Source of the DNA: Parvibaculaceae bacterium Mf 1.05b.01
Lineage (GTDB): Bacteria; Pseudomonadota; Alphaproteobacteria; Parvibaculales; Parvibaculaceae
Length of the DNA stretch: 64,000 bases
Assembly: GCA_000509225.1 (NCBI GenBank)
Contig: BAOK01000001.1
Coordinates: 1,824,244-1,888,243 of the forward strand
Direction: 5' to 3'
In this document: positions 8,886 to 18,475 of the stretch, piece after piece
How positions within the stretch are numbered: position 1 is the first letter of the stretch
How the letters are laid out: each line of letters begins with the position of its first letter
Translations under genes and position numbers: made by a program
The notes under the pieces: generated by a model
What the model was told of the DNA's origin: nothing
What the model saw: the letters and a program-made list of their open reading frames with translations, nothing else
Databases searched by the model: none

Positions 8886-10016
8886 TCAGCCTTTCAAGGC
8901 ACCTGCTACCGCATCGATCACTCTGTCTTGTTCAGCTTCACCGAGGTAGGGGTGCATTGGGAGGCTCAGCACCTTGCCGGACAAAGCGTCCGATACCGGG
9001 GTACCCCCGGATACCGATGGAAAGTGCTTGTACCCAGTCTGCTGCGACAGAGCCATTGGGTAGTACACGACCGTTGGCACGCCGGCTTCTTTGCAGTGAG
9101 CTTGAATATTATCTCGGTTTTCTACAATCAAGGTGTACTGCGCCCAAACGGATGTAGCTCCATCCATTAACTTCGGTGTTCGAGCGACACCCTTTAGTCC
9201 CTCGGCGTACCGAGCTGCGACACGATCACGTGCCTCCACTTCGCCTGGGAATATGGCGAGCTTTTCTTTCAAGATCGCAGCTTGGATCGTGTCCAGGCGC
9301 GAATTCATCCCAATGCGAACATTGTCGTACTTCTGGCTGCCTTTACCATGGAGGCGAATTGAGTTAATAACCGCAGCCAGGTCATCATCATCGGTAAAGA
9401 TTGCACCGCCATCGCCGTAACATCCTAGCGGTTTGGCTGGGAAGAAGCTGGTGGTACTCGCATGCCCCCAGGTTCCCACCCTCTTATTGTGGAGCGTTGC
9501 GCCAAAACTCTGCGCAGCGTCGACAAGTATCTTAATGCCATGTTTTTCCGCTATACGCTGAATTTCCGGCACGTTAGCAGGCTGGCCGAACAGATCCACA
9601 GGGACCACAACCGATGGAGCGAGCCCCTGCTCGGTTGCATCACCGATGGCCTTCGCAAAACTATCTGCATCAATGTTGAAGGTCGCTTCATCTACATCGA
9701 CAAAAAAGGGCGTTGCGCCCAACATTGCAACCACCTCTGCGCTCGCCACATAGGTGAACGAGGGGACAAACACCGCGTCGCCTGGTCCAACCTCCCATGC
9801 CATCAGAACAACTGCCAAGGCATCCGTTCCATTGGCGCAGCCGAAGGCATGAGTGGCACCGGTAAAGTCTGAAAGCTGTTGTTCAAACTCCTTTACCTCG
9901 GGCCCCATAATGTATTGCCCGTGATCGAGGACACGTGCGATACCCGCATCGACCTTGTCTCGTATCTTCGCTTGCTGAGCCGCGAGGTCGATGAACTGTA
10001 TTGGTTGGTTGCTCAT
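8886..10016 (-). CDS. wbpE: DegT/DnrJ/EryC1/StrS aminotransferase (WbpE/WlbC type)
   Basis: This 376-residue PLP enzyme has Lys195 in SFFPAKPLGCYGDGG as the Schiff-base lysine and Asp166 in VDAAQSFG. It belongs to the sugar 3-aminotransferases. In the known pathway WbpE (WlbC in Bordetella) uses glutamate to aminate UDP-2-acetamido-3-keto-glucuronate at C3. The adjacent upstream gene encodes the oxidoreductase that makes the keto sugar and the N-acetyltransferase that acts next, so the pathway assignment is strong. It is the last gene of the leftward block, 8 bp after the fusion gene. Confidence 0.9.
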   Translation of the reverse strand: MSNQPIQFIDLAAQQAKIRDKVDAGIARVLDHGQYIMGPEVKEFEQQLSDFTGATHAFGCANGTDALAVVLMAWEVGPGDAVFVPSFTYVASAEVVAMLGATPFFVDVDEATFNIDADSFAKAIGDATEQGLAPSVVVPVDLFGQPANVPEIQRIAEKHGIKILVDAAQSFGATLHNKRVGTWGHASTTSFFPAKPLGCYGDGGAIFTDDDDLAAVINSIRLHGKGSQKYDNVRIGMNSRLDTIQAAILKEKLAIFPGEVEARDRVAARYAEGLKGVARTPKLMDGATSVWAQYTLIVENRDNIQAHCKEAGVPTVVYYPMALSQQTGYKHFPSVSGGTPVSDALSGKVLSLPMHPYLGEAEQDRVIDAVAGALKG

Positions 10017-10024
10017 GGTTGAGG

Positions 10025-11578
10025 CTACTCCACTATTTCTTGAAGCTGATTAGGCCCCACTTCGCGATATTTCGTGCCATCTAGAGGACAGACCAGGTCT
10101 TCTCCCAGGCGATTTCCTGCTTTGCTCATCCATCCGATACGTTTTGCAGGCACGCCGGCCATCAACGCGTAAGCTGGTACATCTTTCGTAACGGTCGCGC
10201 CAGCAGCAACAAACGAAAACTCACCGAGGGAATTCCCACAAACAATGGTTGCATTCGCACCAATGCTCGCACCGCGTTTCACAAGCGTTTTACGAAACTC
10301 ATCTTTGCGTGCAATTTCAGAACGAGGATTGTTCACATTTGTGAACACACAGGATGGGCCGCAGAACACACCGTCTTCCAGTTCAACGCCCTCGTAGAGA
10401 CTGACATTGTTCTGAATCTTGCAATTGTCTCCGACCTTCACATTTGGCCCTACGACAACATTTTGACCTAATGAACAAGATTCACCAATCTCCACATTGC
10501 CGAGTAAGTGGCTGAAGTGCCAAATTTTTGTGCCCGCACCGATTGAAACAGGTTCATCAACATAGGCGCTCTCATGAATCTGAACACCTGGAAACCGGTC
10601 ATTGTCGTCAGACTTACCCGCACCAGGGTCAGCTGCGAGCAACACGTTGAGAACTCTCAACGCTTCCTTGCCGTCTGTCCTGGGTTGCGTCCCGTTTTCT
10701 AAACAATCGACGAAGTGCTGGCACTCCAACTTGAGGGGTTCCGATTCGGGCAAAGGAATAGGCTCTGCGTCTGCAGCATTGGGCGTTGGCATCCCATCGC
10801 GCCACTCGATCTGATGTCGATATAGCGTCAGCTTCTCTGCCCATGATGCCCTGTCGTCCAAAACAGCCATCCCCTGATCGCCGACAACGACAAGTTTTTG
10901 TTCTTTGAAGGGGTGCAGCCAGGAAGCAAAAACATGTCCGCGAACACCGCTAGGGAAACCCAGCTGTACTTGAACCGTGTCTGCAATTTCGTCGTGCAGG
11001 ATCGGGGAGAAAGTACTGCGAACCTCGCTAGGTTCCTCTCCAACCAGGCCCAGGATCATTGAAATGTCATGCGGGGCAAAACTCCACAGGACGTTTTCTT
11101 CCCGCCTGATCTTCCCCAGGCTCAGACGGTTGGAATAGATATATTGTAGCCGCCCGAGCTCACCTGCTCCAACACGCCTTTTAAGTTCGAGAAAAGCAGG
11201 ATGATATTGCAACAGATGTCCCACCATCAGCTGCCGCCCTGTTTCCTGAGACGCTCGGATCAGTTTTTCCCCATCCTCACGGGTCAGGGCCAGCGGTTTT
11301 TCGATATAGGCATGTTTTCCAGCCTGCATCGCTCCAACACCAAGAACGGTATGAAGCTCGGCGGGTGCTGCTATCGCTACAGCAGTAACGTCCTTTGACT
11401 CCAGCACTTCGTTCCATGTGAAGGCAGGAACTGAAAATTCTTCTGAAAACTTTTGTGCCGTCGCAGCGTTTGGATCGCTCACGCCTGCCAAAACATCAAG
11501 CGCTGCGAAGTTGCGCACAAGGTTCTTTCCCCAGTGACCGCAACCGCAAACCACCACTCTCGCTTTTTCAATCGTCAT
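10025..11578 (-). CDS. Fusion of Gfo/Idh/MocA sugar 3-dehydrogenase (WbpB/WlbA) and N-acetyltransferase (WbpD/WlbB)
   Basis: The 517-residue protein contains two pathway enzymes in one chain. Residues 1 to about 315 are a Gfo/Idh/MocA oxidoreductase with GCGHWG (12-17) and EKPLA (93-97). From about residue 329 there is a left-handed beta-helix acyltransferase with repeated hexapeptides ([22 protein letters not shown]) and a C-terminal [10 protein letters not shown]. WbpB oxidises UDP-GlcNAc-uronate at C3; WbpD acetylates the 3-amino group made by WbpE. In Pseudomonas and Bordetella these are separate genes. Here no stop or frame change is seen at the junction, so the fusion appears genuine. 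Confidence 0.9.
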   Translation of the reverse strand: MTIEKARVVVCGCGHWGKNLVRNFAALDVLAGVSDPNAATAQKFSEEFSVPAFTWNEVLESKDVTAVAIAAPAELHTVLGVGAMQAGKHAYIEKPLALTREDGEKLIRASQETGRQLMVGHLLQYHPAFLELKRRVGAGELGRLQYIYSNRLSLGKIRREENVLWSFAPHDISMILGLVGEEPSEVRSTFSPILHDEIADTVQVQLGFPSGVRGHVFASWLHPFKEQKLVVVGDQGMAVLDDRASWAEKLTLYRHQIEWRDGMPTPNAADAEPIPLPESEPLKLECQHFVDCLENGTQPRTDGKEALRVLNVLLAADPGAGKSDDNDRFPGVQIHESAYVDEPVSIGAGTKIWHFSHLLGNVEIGESCSLGQNVVVGPNVKVGDNCKIQNNVSLYEGVELEDGVFCGPSCVFTNVNNPRSEIARKDEFRKTLVKRGASIGANATIVCGNSLGEFSFVAAGATVTKDVPAYALMAGVPAKRIGWMSKAGNRLGEDLVCPLDGTKYREVGPNQLQEIVE

Positions 11579-11593
11579 TTAGGTTTTACTCAA

Positions 11594-12964
11594 TCAAGCC
11601 TTAACAATCACTGCTTTGGCATCCGGTCCTCGGTAGGCTTTGTTCCGAGTGTCAATTATCAAAGGAGCATTCATAGAGATCATCTTGTAGTCCACCGGCG
11701 TGTGATCAGTGGACAAAAGAACTGCGTCATATGACTCAAGCATTTCAGGTGACAGGTCTACCGACGCCCGCCCAGAGAGAGCGTCGTGCTCTCTTGTGTG
11801 AGGCACTAACGGGATAAAGGGATCATGGAAATCAACAAGGGCACCCGCTTCCTCAAGCCGCTCAATGAGGACCAATGATGGGCTTTCGCGCATATCATCC
11901 ACATCCTTCTTATAGGCAATGCCCAGGATGAGAATGCGCGAGCCTTTCACTGATCTGGAAAAATTGTCGTTCAGTGCTTCAGCCAGTTTTTTCAACACAT
12001 AGTTCGGCATGTGGGTATTGATTTCGCCGGCCAACTCAATGAATCGGGTTGGTACGTCAAACTCCCGAGCCTTCCAGGTCAGATAAAACGGGTCGATAGG
12101 AATGCAGTGACCGCCGAGACCTGGACCTGGGTAGAAGGGCATGAAGCCAAAAGGCTTACTCGCGGCGGCGTCAATAACCTCCCAAACATCAATACCCATA
12201 CGGTCATAGATAATTTTCAGTTCATTGACGAGAGCGATGTTGACCGAGCGAAAAATGTTCTCTGTGAGTTTTACGGCCTCTGCTGTTCTGCTGTCAGACA
12301 CCATGACCGTTGCGTCAATGATCCGGTCATAAATCGCGCTTGCAACCGCCAACGCATCATCGCCGTCCGCGCCAACAACCTTCGGGGTAGTTTTGGCGGT
12401 ATGCGTCTTGTTTCCCGGATCCTCTCTCTCGGGCGAGTATGCCAGGAAGAAATCTCTGCCGGCTTCCAGGCCGTTCTGCTCAAGAATTGGCCTTACAATC
12501 TCATCAGTTGTTCCTGGAAAGGTGCTCGATTCAAGGATTACCAATTGCCCAGGCTGCAATCTTGGAAGAATGGCTTCCGCAGTCGCAATGATTGCAGTCA
12601 AGTCTGGCTCACGATGTCGCGTTAGGGGCGTTGGCACACAACAAACAATGATATCAACTTCCTTAAGACGGTCGAAATTGTTGGTTGCTTCAAACTGGTG
12701 ATCGCTCACCAATCCGGCGACAGTTTCTGAAGGAATATGACCAATATAGCTCTCGCCTGCGTTCAGACGATCAACTTTGGCATCATCGATATCAAAGCCG
12801 ACGACGCTAAACTCTTGGCGACAGAAAAGCTCCACCAGCGGAAGCCCAACATACCCAAGACCAATGACCCCTACATTCGCAGAGCTCTGCTTGATTTTTT
12901 TTAATAGGTCCTGCGCTAAACTGCTTTTTGCACTTTCCACAGAATAGCTCTCACTTACAGCCAT
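11594..12964 (-). CDS. wbpA: UDP-N-acetyl-glucosamine 6-dehydrogenase (WbpA type)
   Basis: I chose ATG 12964 because GGGGA lies about 10 nt upstream; a TTG at 13003 is possible but poorer. The 456-residue product has the NAD motif GLGYVGLPL near residue 36 and the catalytic cysteine in PGLGGHCIPIDP. It oxidises UDP-GlcNAc at C6 to the uronic acid in two NAD-dependent steps. This is the entry reaction to the diacetamido-uronate pathway encoded downstream. It lies 15 bp before the fused 3-dehydrogenase/acetyltransferase gene. Confidence 0.92.
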   Translation of the reverse strand: MAVSESYSVESAKSSLAQDLLKKIKQSSANVGVIGLGYVGLPLVELFCRQEFSVVGFDIDDAKVDRLNAGESYIGHIPSETVAGLVSDHQFEATNNFDRLKEVDIIVCCVPTPLTRHREPDLTAIIATAEAILPRLQPGQLVILESSTFPGTTDEIVRPILEQNGLEAGRDFFLAYSPEREDPGNKTHTAKTTPKVVGADGDDALAVASAIYDRIIDATVMVSDSRTAEAVKLTENIFRSVNIALVNELKIIYDRMGIDVWEVIDAAASKPFGFMPFYPGPGLGGHCIPIDPFYLTWKAREFDVPTRFIELAGEINTHMPNYVLKKLAEALNDNFSRSVKGSRILILGIAYKKDVDDMRESPSLVLIERLEEAGALVDFHDPFIPLVPHTREHDALSGRASVDLSPEMLESYDAVLLSTDHTPVDYKMISMNAPLIIDTRNKAYRGPDAKAVIVKA

Positions 12965-13138
12965 TACTCTTAAGTCCCCATTTGCCGTGCTTGATTTGTC
13001 CAAGCTATCTTTATCGCCTCTGTCAGCTCACGGCTACTAATAACACCACAGGTGTTTCAAGATCAATTTCGCCTGCGGCGCACTGATCAAAAACCGCCAA
13101 AAACCTGCCGTTTTTCATAAACTGATCGACACATTTTT

Positions 13139-14248
13139 CTATTTCGTCGGCGATCCCATGTGTTCCTTAATCGCTGCAGCGACTAATGCGCCACTCTCCC
13201 CATGCCCATAAGGCGCCCCCGTCTTCGTACCCTCAGAACCGACCGCGCCCAGAATGGCGGCTTCGACTGCTTCGGCGCTTGTCGGTGGTTGTAGGGTGTT
13301 CCACCCAAGATCAACGAGTTCCACCCATTCTGTCTCATCGCGAAGCGTCACACAGGGCTTCGAGTTGAAATAGGCCTCCTTCTGGACACCCCCGGAGTCG
13401 GTTGCAATTACGGCGGCGCCTGCTTCTAGGTCCACCATGTCAAAATATCCGACCGGTTCAAGTAGTTTCAAACACTGAGAGAGTTTCTCCAATTCAGGTT
13501 GTTCCTGAATGAGTTTTCGCGTCCTAGGGTGCAAAGGCAAAACGACGGGGAGCTGCTGCGCCACAGACGCCAGACCATGGAGAATTGCCCGTAATCGAGG
13601 CAGATTATCTGTATTTTCCGCGCGATGAATGGTGGAGAGCACATATCGCCCCGCCTCCAGATCATGGCGTTCCACCGCGTTTGGCCCCGACCTTTCGCGT
13701 TGTTGGGCAAACAAGGTAGCGTCAAACATCACATCACCGATTTGTTCAACTTGTTGTTGCGACACTCCTTCGCGGAACAAATTTTCGGTTGCTGATTGGG
13801 TGGGCGTGAGCAACAGCGTCGATAGGTGATCTGCGACAATCCTGTTTTGTTCTTCGGGCATACGCCTGTTAAACGACCGCAATCCGGCTTCAACGTGTGC
13901 GACAGGAATATGGATTTTCGACGCAGCCAGCGCGCCCGCAAGAGTTGAGTTCGTGTCGCCATAAATGAGAACCCAGTCTGGCTCCTCTTTCAACAAAACC
14001 TCTTCAATTGCCTGCAACATCCGGCCGGTTTGAGCACCATGGGAGCTCGAGCCAATTGACAGATTGTACGCCGGTGCCGGGATACTTAGCTCCCTAAAGA
14101 AGATTTCCGACATATCATCGTCATAATGCTGACCGGTGTGGATCATCACTTCGGAAAAGGCATCATCTTCGCCGAGAACACGACTTACGACTGCGGATTT
14201 GACAAATTGTGGACGCGCTCCAACGACGGAAACAATTTTTAAGACCAT
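13139..14248 (-). CDS. Non-hydrolysing UDP-sugar 2-epimerase (WecB family, WbpI/WlbD-like)
   Basis: The 369-residue protein has family features such as GARPQFVK near the start, THVEAG-like HVEAGLRS, RMPEEQNR and ATDSGGVQKEA. The family epimerises C2 of UDP-GlcNAc-type sugars. Next to wbpA, wbpB/D and wbpE homologues the most likely substrate is UDP-2,3-diacetamido-glucuronate, giving the manno isomer (WbpI in Pseudomonas, WlbD in Bordetella). WecB acting on plain UDP-GlcNAc cannot be excluded from sequence alone. It begins 2 bp after the glycosyltransferase gene ends. Confidence 0.87.
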   Translation of the reverse strand: MVLKIVSVVGARPQFVKSAVVSRVLGEDDAFSEVMIHTGQHYDDDMSEIFFRELSIPAPAYNLSIGSSSHGAQTGRMLQAIEEVLLKEEPDWVLIYGDTNSTLAGALAASKIHIPVAHVEAGLRSFNRRMPEEQNRIVADHLSTLLLTPTQSATENLFREGVSQQQVEQIGDVMFDATLFAQQRERSGPNAVERHDLEAGRYVLSTIHRAENTDNLPRLRAILHGLASVAQQLPVVLPLHPRTRKLIQEQPELEKLSQCLKLLEPVGYFDMVDLEAGAAVIATDSGGVQKEAYFNSKPCVTLRDETEWVELVDLGWNTLQPPTSAEAVEAAILGAVGSEGTKTGAPYGHGESGALVAAAIKEHMGSPTK

Positions 14249-14250
14249 TG

Positions 14251-15489
14251 TTAGGAAACACCCTTAGACCGAGAGACCACCAGCTTCACAAGTTCGGCGA
14301 ACTCTCCGCCTAGCATCTTCATACTGTGATTTTCATTTACGTAAGCCTGTGCATTTTGCCCCATTTCTCGGCGCCGATCCGCACTTGTTTCACGCAGATC
14401 GCAGATCGCCTGGGCAAGCGATGCAGCATCCTCTGCAGGAACGGTGACACCTGCATCCGCCTCCTTGACCGGATTATAGTTTGCATCAAATGCCATTATA
14501 ATCGGACGGCCGGCAGCAAAATAATCGAACAGTTTGTTGGCGCTCATACCGAGATCATAGATGGATCGAGAATAGAAGACTAAGCAGAAAGCATCAGCTT
14601 CTGCTAACACCCCACCAATTTCGCTTTTTGGTACAGCGGGCTCGAACACCACAAAATCCAATCCAAGTTTGCGTGCAGACCGCATCAACGACTGTTTCTG
14701 TGGCCCATCCCCAACCATGCGGATCTTCAACCCCTGGTGCTTGCCCTGCTGCTTCAGCAAAACGGCCGCTTCCAAAAGGGAATCCAGATTGTTTGCATTG
14801 CCATGTGAGCCTGCATACATCAGGACAAAATCACCATCTGGACCTGCATCAGATGCATATGCTGCATCTTGCTCGCCAATCGTGATACCGTTGGGAATCC
14901 ACGTGATTTTCTCTTTGTCGCCGCCCAGCTGAACAATGTGTTTATGCGCTCCCGGCAGAAGCGTCACAATCCAATTTGCCCTTCGGTAGAGAAACCGTTC
15001 AACGAGCGCCAATAGGAAAACGACCGGGTGGTACTCAGACAGCAATCCAATTTGCACTATCGAGAGCGGCCAAACATCTCTTATTTCGAGAATGAATGGT
15101 ACCCCAAGAAAACGAGATACTATGTAGGCTGATAGAGCGGAGATAAGATCCGGTGAAGTCCCCACGACGACATCTGGCGATTGCATGTCGGCCAAGCCTC
15201 TGCGTCGAACAACAGAAGCAGCAAACACGACATTGTTCCAGACGCGCGCGAAATAGCCGGGACTCGATGAAGGTGTCTTAATCCAGTGAAACCGAACACC
15301 CTTAATCTTTTCACGTGCCCATTTCGCGCCGCTGGGGATGTGGTCTTGGTTGGAGATATGCTGACGACTAGCACCAATAATCGTTACGTCAATGTCACGA
15401 TTGCCGAGTTCTTTTGCTAGCTCGAAATGCCTTGTGCCACCTGGTTGATCAGGAGTCAGCGCGAAATGGTTTACTATCCAAACATGCAT
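14251..15489 (-). CDS. Glycosyltransferase family 4 (WbuB-like)
   Basis: The 412-residue product has the GT-B layout of WbuB-type glycosyltransferases. An N-terminal GGTRHFELA segment is followed by YAGSHGNANNLDSLL at the start of the donor domain and then EADAFCLVFY and SANKLFDYFAAGRP, the donor-binding E-x7-E-like region. It probably adds one of the modified amino sugars made here to the growing lipid-linked chain on the cytoplasmic face. Donor and acceptor cannot be told from sequence. It is the first gene of the leftward sugar block. Confidence 0.88.
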   Translation of the reverse strand: MHVWIVNHFALTPDQPGGTRHFELAKELGNRDIDVTIIGASRQHISNQDHIPSGAKWAREKIKGVRFHWIKTPSSSPGYFARVWNNVVFAASVVRRRGLADMQSPDVVVGTSPDLISALSAYIVSRFLGVPFILEIRDVWPLSIVQIGLLSEYHPVVFLLALVERFLYRRANWIVTLLPGAHKHIVQLGGDKEKITWIPNGITIGEQDAAYASDAGPDGDFVLMYAGSHGNANNLDSLLEAAVLLKQQGKHQGLKIRMVGDGPQKQSLMRSARKLGLDFVVFEPAVPKSEIGGVLAEADAFCLVFYSRSIYDLGMSANKLFDYFAAGRPIIMAFDANYNPVKEADAGVTVPAEDAASLAQAICDLRETSADRRREMGQNAQAYVNENHSMKMLGGEFAELVKLVVSRSKGVS

Positions 15490-15903
15490 TACGCTTTGGG
15501 TCCCCAGACGTTAGCCCTGCTCTGCAAAAATCCCCCGATTCTCGCGGGCTAGGTTCAGCACCATATACCCAGTCAAAACACGCCGACGCACGACTTTTTT
15601 TTAGTTTCGTTGGATTACAGTCGATCTACTCCGCCACTCATGACGAATTTCTGGTTTTACACGTTCCTTCATCTGCTGCAAGGCTTGTCTCCCGGTTCCC
15701 GCGCCCACCCGTCCTCAAAATCTCATCCACCATACAGGCCCTCGTATCCTCTGCTGGGCTGCCGCAGCCGAAACACAGTGCACGAAAGTTGCATATTCAG
15801 AGAAGGAATGAATATCTTGCACGCAACCTCAACTCAGGGGCCAGAATTCTGAACCCAATGCGTGGGGCTTCCATCGCGGCGCGGACCAAAACACAGGGCT
15901 ATT
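15490..15903. promoter_or_regulatory. Divergent intergenic region before the second asnB gene
   Basis: These 414 bp separate the leftward glycosyltransferase from the rightward amidotransferase. Open frames across it have no ribosome site and no family resemblance, and are not called. It contains an eight-T run at 15595-15602 and AGGG a few bases before the asnB start at 15904. Promoters for both directions are expected here, but I see no strong consensus. Confidence 0.35.
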
Positions 15904-17814
15904 ATGTGCGGTATTGCTGGTATTTTTTCCAAAGAAATCAAATGCTTATCGGACATTCAGCCCCTTACCGAAGCGCTTGAGCACCGAGGACCGGACGGTG
16001 AAGGCTTCGCTGTTCGAGGGCATGAAGGCGGCTGCCGACATTACAAAAGCTCTGATCTGCCAGAAAACCCATCAGGCGTGCTGGCGCTGGGACATCGGCG
16101 CCTATCGATTATCGATACCAGCGATGCTGGGCATCAGCCTATGGCCAGCCAGTTCAACGACACCGTCATCAGCTACAATGGGGAGGTCTATAATTACCTT
16201 GAGCTTAGAGCTGAGCTAGAGCAGGCCGGTGTTCGCTTCCTGACACAATCAGATACGGAGGTTGTGCTGGAGGCTTACAGATATTGGGGAACAGACTGTT
16301 TTGCCCGCTTCAACGGCATGTGGGCGATGGCAATTTGGGATGAGCGTCGCAAACAGCTGATCCTGAGTCGGGATAGATTTGGAATAAAGCCTCTGAATTA
16401 CCTAAGCATAGGTAGTACTCTCTATTTTTCATCAGAGTTAAAATCTCTGCTTTGTCTGAAAGAATACCAACCAAAACTAAATAAGGACATCGCAGCCGAT
16501 TTTCTCCGCTGGGGCATCGTCAGTCATACCAATGGTACTTTTTTTCGCGACATCTCAACATTTCCGGCAGGGTGTTTTTGTGTCATTGACCCTCAGAAAC
16601 CAACTGCCGTGTCACCGCAAAAGTTCTGGGCACCCAAAGCTGACAGGCTAGCTAACAGCGACCTCTCCTTGAGTGAGGCTGAGGCTCAATTTAGATCTCT
16701 TTTTAGCTCGTCTGTTGCTCTAAGGCTCCGCGCTGATGTTCCAGTTGGCGCCTGCTTGTCCGGCGGATTGGATAGCTCAGCCATCGTCTACGAAGCGGTG
16801 CACAGCCGGCCTGACGGGCCTGATGTCTCAACATTCACATCCGCGTCTTCAATCTCAGAATTCGATGAGCGCAAATGGTCAGATCTAGTAAATCAAGCCT
16901 GTCACACCACACCCCACACAGTATTCCCCGAACCTTCAGAGTTCTTGGATGATCTTGACCATCTAATCCTTGCCCAAGAAGAACCCTTCCCATCTGCAAG
17001 CATCTATGCCCAGTTTCTGCTCATGAAAAAGGCGCGGAAGGAACAGATTCCGGTTTTGCTCGATGGGCAAGGCGCGGATGAAGCCTTGTGCGGATATCGT
17101 AAGTATGTCGCATACTCATTCCTGGAGAGCTTCCAGGAGAAACGATGGCTTGATCTCTTAGGCGATCTCACCGGGTGGATTTGGGGAGGTGATAAAGGCC
17201 TCCTTCAATTGTCCCAAGGAGTTAGATATCTTCCCAAATTTTTGCGCCGCGGCGATGCCGAGCCTCTGCGCAATTTCGTTCGGCCAGGCCTTGCGAGCGC
17301 ATGGGACGCAAGTCGGCCAGGAAGCACTCTCACAACATACCGTTCAAGCGAACGCCAGATTGATGACCTTCTCAATTTTAGCGTACCAGCGCTGCTGCGA
17401 TACGAAGACAGAAACTCTATGGCGTGGAGTGTGGAGAGTAGAGTTCCATTTCTCGACTATCGATTGATTGAATTCCTGCTGGAGCTTCCGACCAGTCTGA
17501 AAGTGCGCGGAGGACAAACAAAAACACTTATGCGTGGGGCTCTAAACGGGCAGGTCGCAAACGAAATCCTGCAACGGCGCGATAAGATGGGCTTTGTTAC
17601 ACCTATGCATGTGTGGATGCAGAACGAGTTGCGATCAGAATTCGCAGATGCTTTTGCTTCTTCTGATTTCAGGCTCGCTTCGCTTATAGATCCATCGGGT
17701 GTGGCGTCCCTTCTCGACACCCGAGGACCCTGGTCTTGGGCCGCTCTAAATGCAGTTTTCCGCGTGTTCATCCTTGACCGCTGGGCGCGGCTATACGGGG
17801 TCACAGTCGATTGA
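15904..17814 (+). CDS. Asparagine synthase-type (AsnB) amidotransferase, second copy
   Basis: The start is fixed by the need for Cys2 (MCGIAGIF) and by AGGG just upstream; the in-frame ATG at 15862 would bury the nucleophile. The 636-residue protein has HRGPDGE, RRLSI, NGEVYNY, the PP-loop SGGLDSS and GQGADEALCGY. It is clearly homologous to the copy at 3918 but diverged, so the two are old paralogues rather than a recent duplication. It may amidate a different uronic acid of the polymer. It is transcribed alone and is followed by a tRNA on the other strand. Confidence 0.9.
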   Translation: MCGIAGIFSKEIKCLSDIQPLTEALEHRGPDGEGFAVRGHEGGCRHYKSSDLPENPSGVLALGHRRLSIIDTSDAGHQPMASQFNDTVISYNGEVYNYLELRAELEQAGVRFLTQSDTEVVLEAYRYWGTDCFARFNGMWAMAIWDERRKQLILSRDRFGIKPLNYLSIGSTLYFSSELKSLLCLKEYQPKLNKDIAADFLRWGIVSHTNGTFFRDISTFPAGCFCVIDPQKPTAVSPQKFWAPKADRLANSDLSLSEAEAQFRSLFSSSVALRLRADVPVGACLSGGLDSSAIVYEAVHSRPDGPDVSTFTSASSISEFDERKWSDLVNQACHTTPHTVFPEPSEFLDDLDHLILAQEEPFPSASIYAQFLLMKKARKEQIPVLLDGQGADEALCGYRKYVAYSFLESFQEKRWLDLLGDLTGWIWGGDKGLLQLSQGVRYLPKFLRRGDAEPLRNFVRPGLASAWDASRPGSTLTTYRSSERQIDDLLNFSVPALLRYEDRNSMAWSVESRVPFLDYRLIEFLLELPTSLKVRGGQTKTLMRGALNGQVANEILQRRDKMGFVTPMHVWMQNELRSEFADAFASSDFRLASLIDPSGVASLLDTRGPWSWAALNAVFRVFILDRWARLYGVTVD

Positions 17815-17844
17815 CCCGATGGCATATCTTGTTTTTAAGCTGAG

Positions 17845-17919
17845 TGGCTGGGGCGGCAGGATTCGAACCTGCGCATGCCGATACCAAAAACCGGTGCCTT
17901 ACCACTTGGCCACGCCCCA
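17845..17919 (-). tRNA. tRNA-Gln (anticodon UUG)
   Basis: A full cloverleaf reads on the minus strand from 17919. The acceptor stem is TGGGGCG with CGCCCCA, the discriminator is G, and CCA is encoded. The anticodon stem CCGGT/ATCGG carries loop TTTTGGT, giving UUG. The T-loop sequence GGTTCGAATCC is intact. It begins the housekeeping region to the right of the glycan locus. Confidence 0.95.
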
Positions 17920-18047
17920 ACAGACAGCGTTTACTGTCAGGACATGCACATAGCTCGAAGCGGCTCAGCGTGCAATATATATTGAGCTTATTCGCCTATT
18001 TCTGCCGGTTTTATAATAATTTTTGATCCAGATCGCAGGTCACGCCC

Positions 18048-18464
18048 ATGTCATCCCAATCCAACGCCCCAGCCCGCCCCTTTTCACTCAAGGGACTAGA
18101 CCATATCGTTTTGAGGACCCCTGATCCCGCCGCACTGATTGGCTTCTATGTAGATGTGTTGGGTGCGATCGTTGAACGGGAAATTGCCCAGTTTCAACTG
18201 ACCCAACTGCGCGCTGGGCAGTCGCTGATCGACGTCATTGGTGTGGAGGCTCCCCTTGCAGCCGCGCATGAGCGAAATGTCGACCATTTCTGCCTGCGAA
18301 TTGACCCATGGGACGAGACAGCGATGGCGACTTATCTGCGGTCCTGCGGCCTTTTGGTCGAGGAAAGCGGTATCCGATATGGCGCAGAAGGCAACGGCCC
18401 TTCGATCTACATCAAAGACCCTGAAGGCAATGTTGTTGAGCTAAAAGGGCCACCAACGGAGTAA
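18048..18464 (+). CDS. VOC (glyoxalase/bleomycin-resistance fold) family protein
   Basis: The 138-residue protein has the paired beta-alpha-beta-beta-beta repeat of the vicinal oxygen chelate superfamily. It has LDHIVLRTPDPAALIGFYVDVLG at the start (residues 15-37), HFCLRI in the middle and IYIKDPEGNVVELKGPP at the end. These supply the usual His/Glu metal ligands. The closest functional class (glyoxalase, dioxygenase, or resistance protein) cannot be decided. It converges on the downstream beta-propeller gene with a 11-bp gap. Confidence 0.88.
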   Translation: MSSQSNAPARPFSLKGLDHIVLRTPDPAALIGFYVDVLGAIVEREIAQFQLTQLRAGQSLIDVIGVEAPLAAAHERNVDHFCLRIDPWDETAMATYLRSCGLLVEESGIRYGAEGNGPSIYIKDPEGNVVELKGPPTE

Positions 18465-18475
18465 GAGCCAAGGGT

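Noticed and set aside
15414..15980. 188-codon rightward frame across the spacer into the second asnB gene
   Set aside because: It overlaps two real genes in other frames, has no family features, and its sequence reads like an antisense shadow.
17750..17953. Rightward frame ending in RIRTCACRYQK over the tRNA-Gln gene
   Set aside because: It is the translated shadow of the tRNA and the end of the asnB gene.
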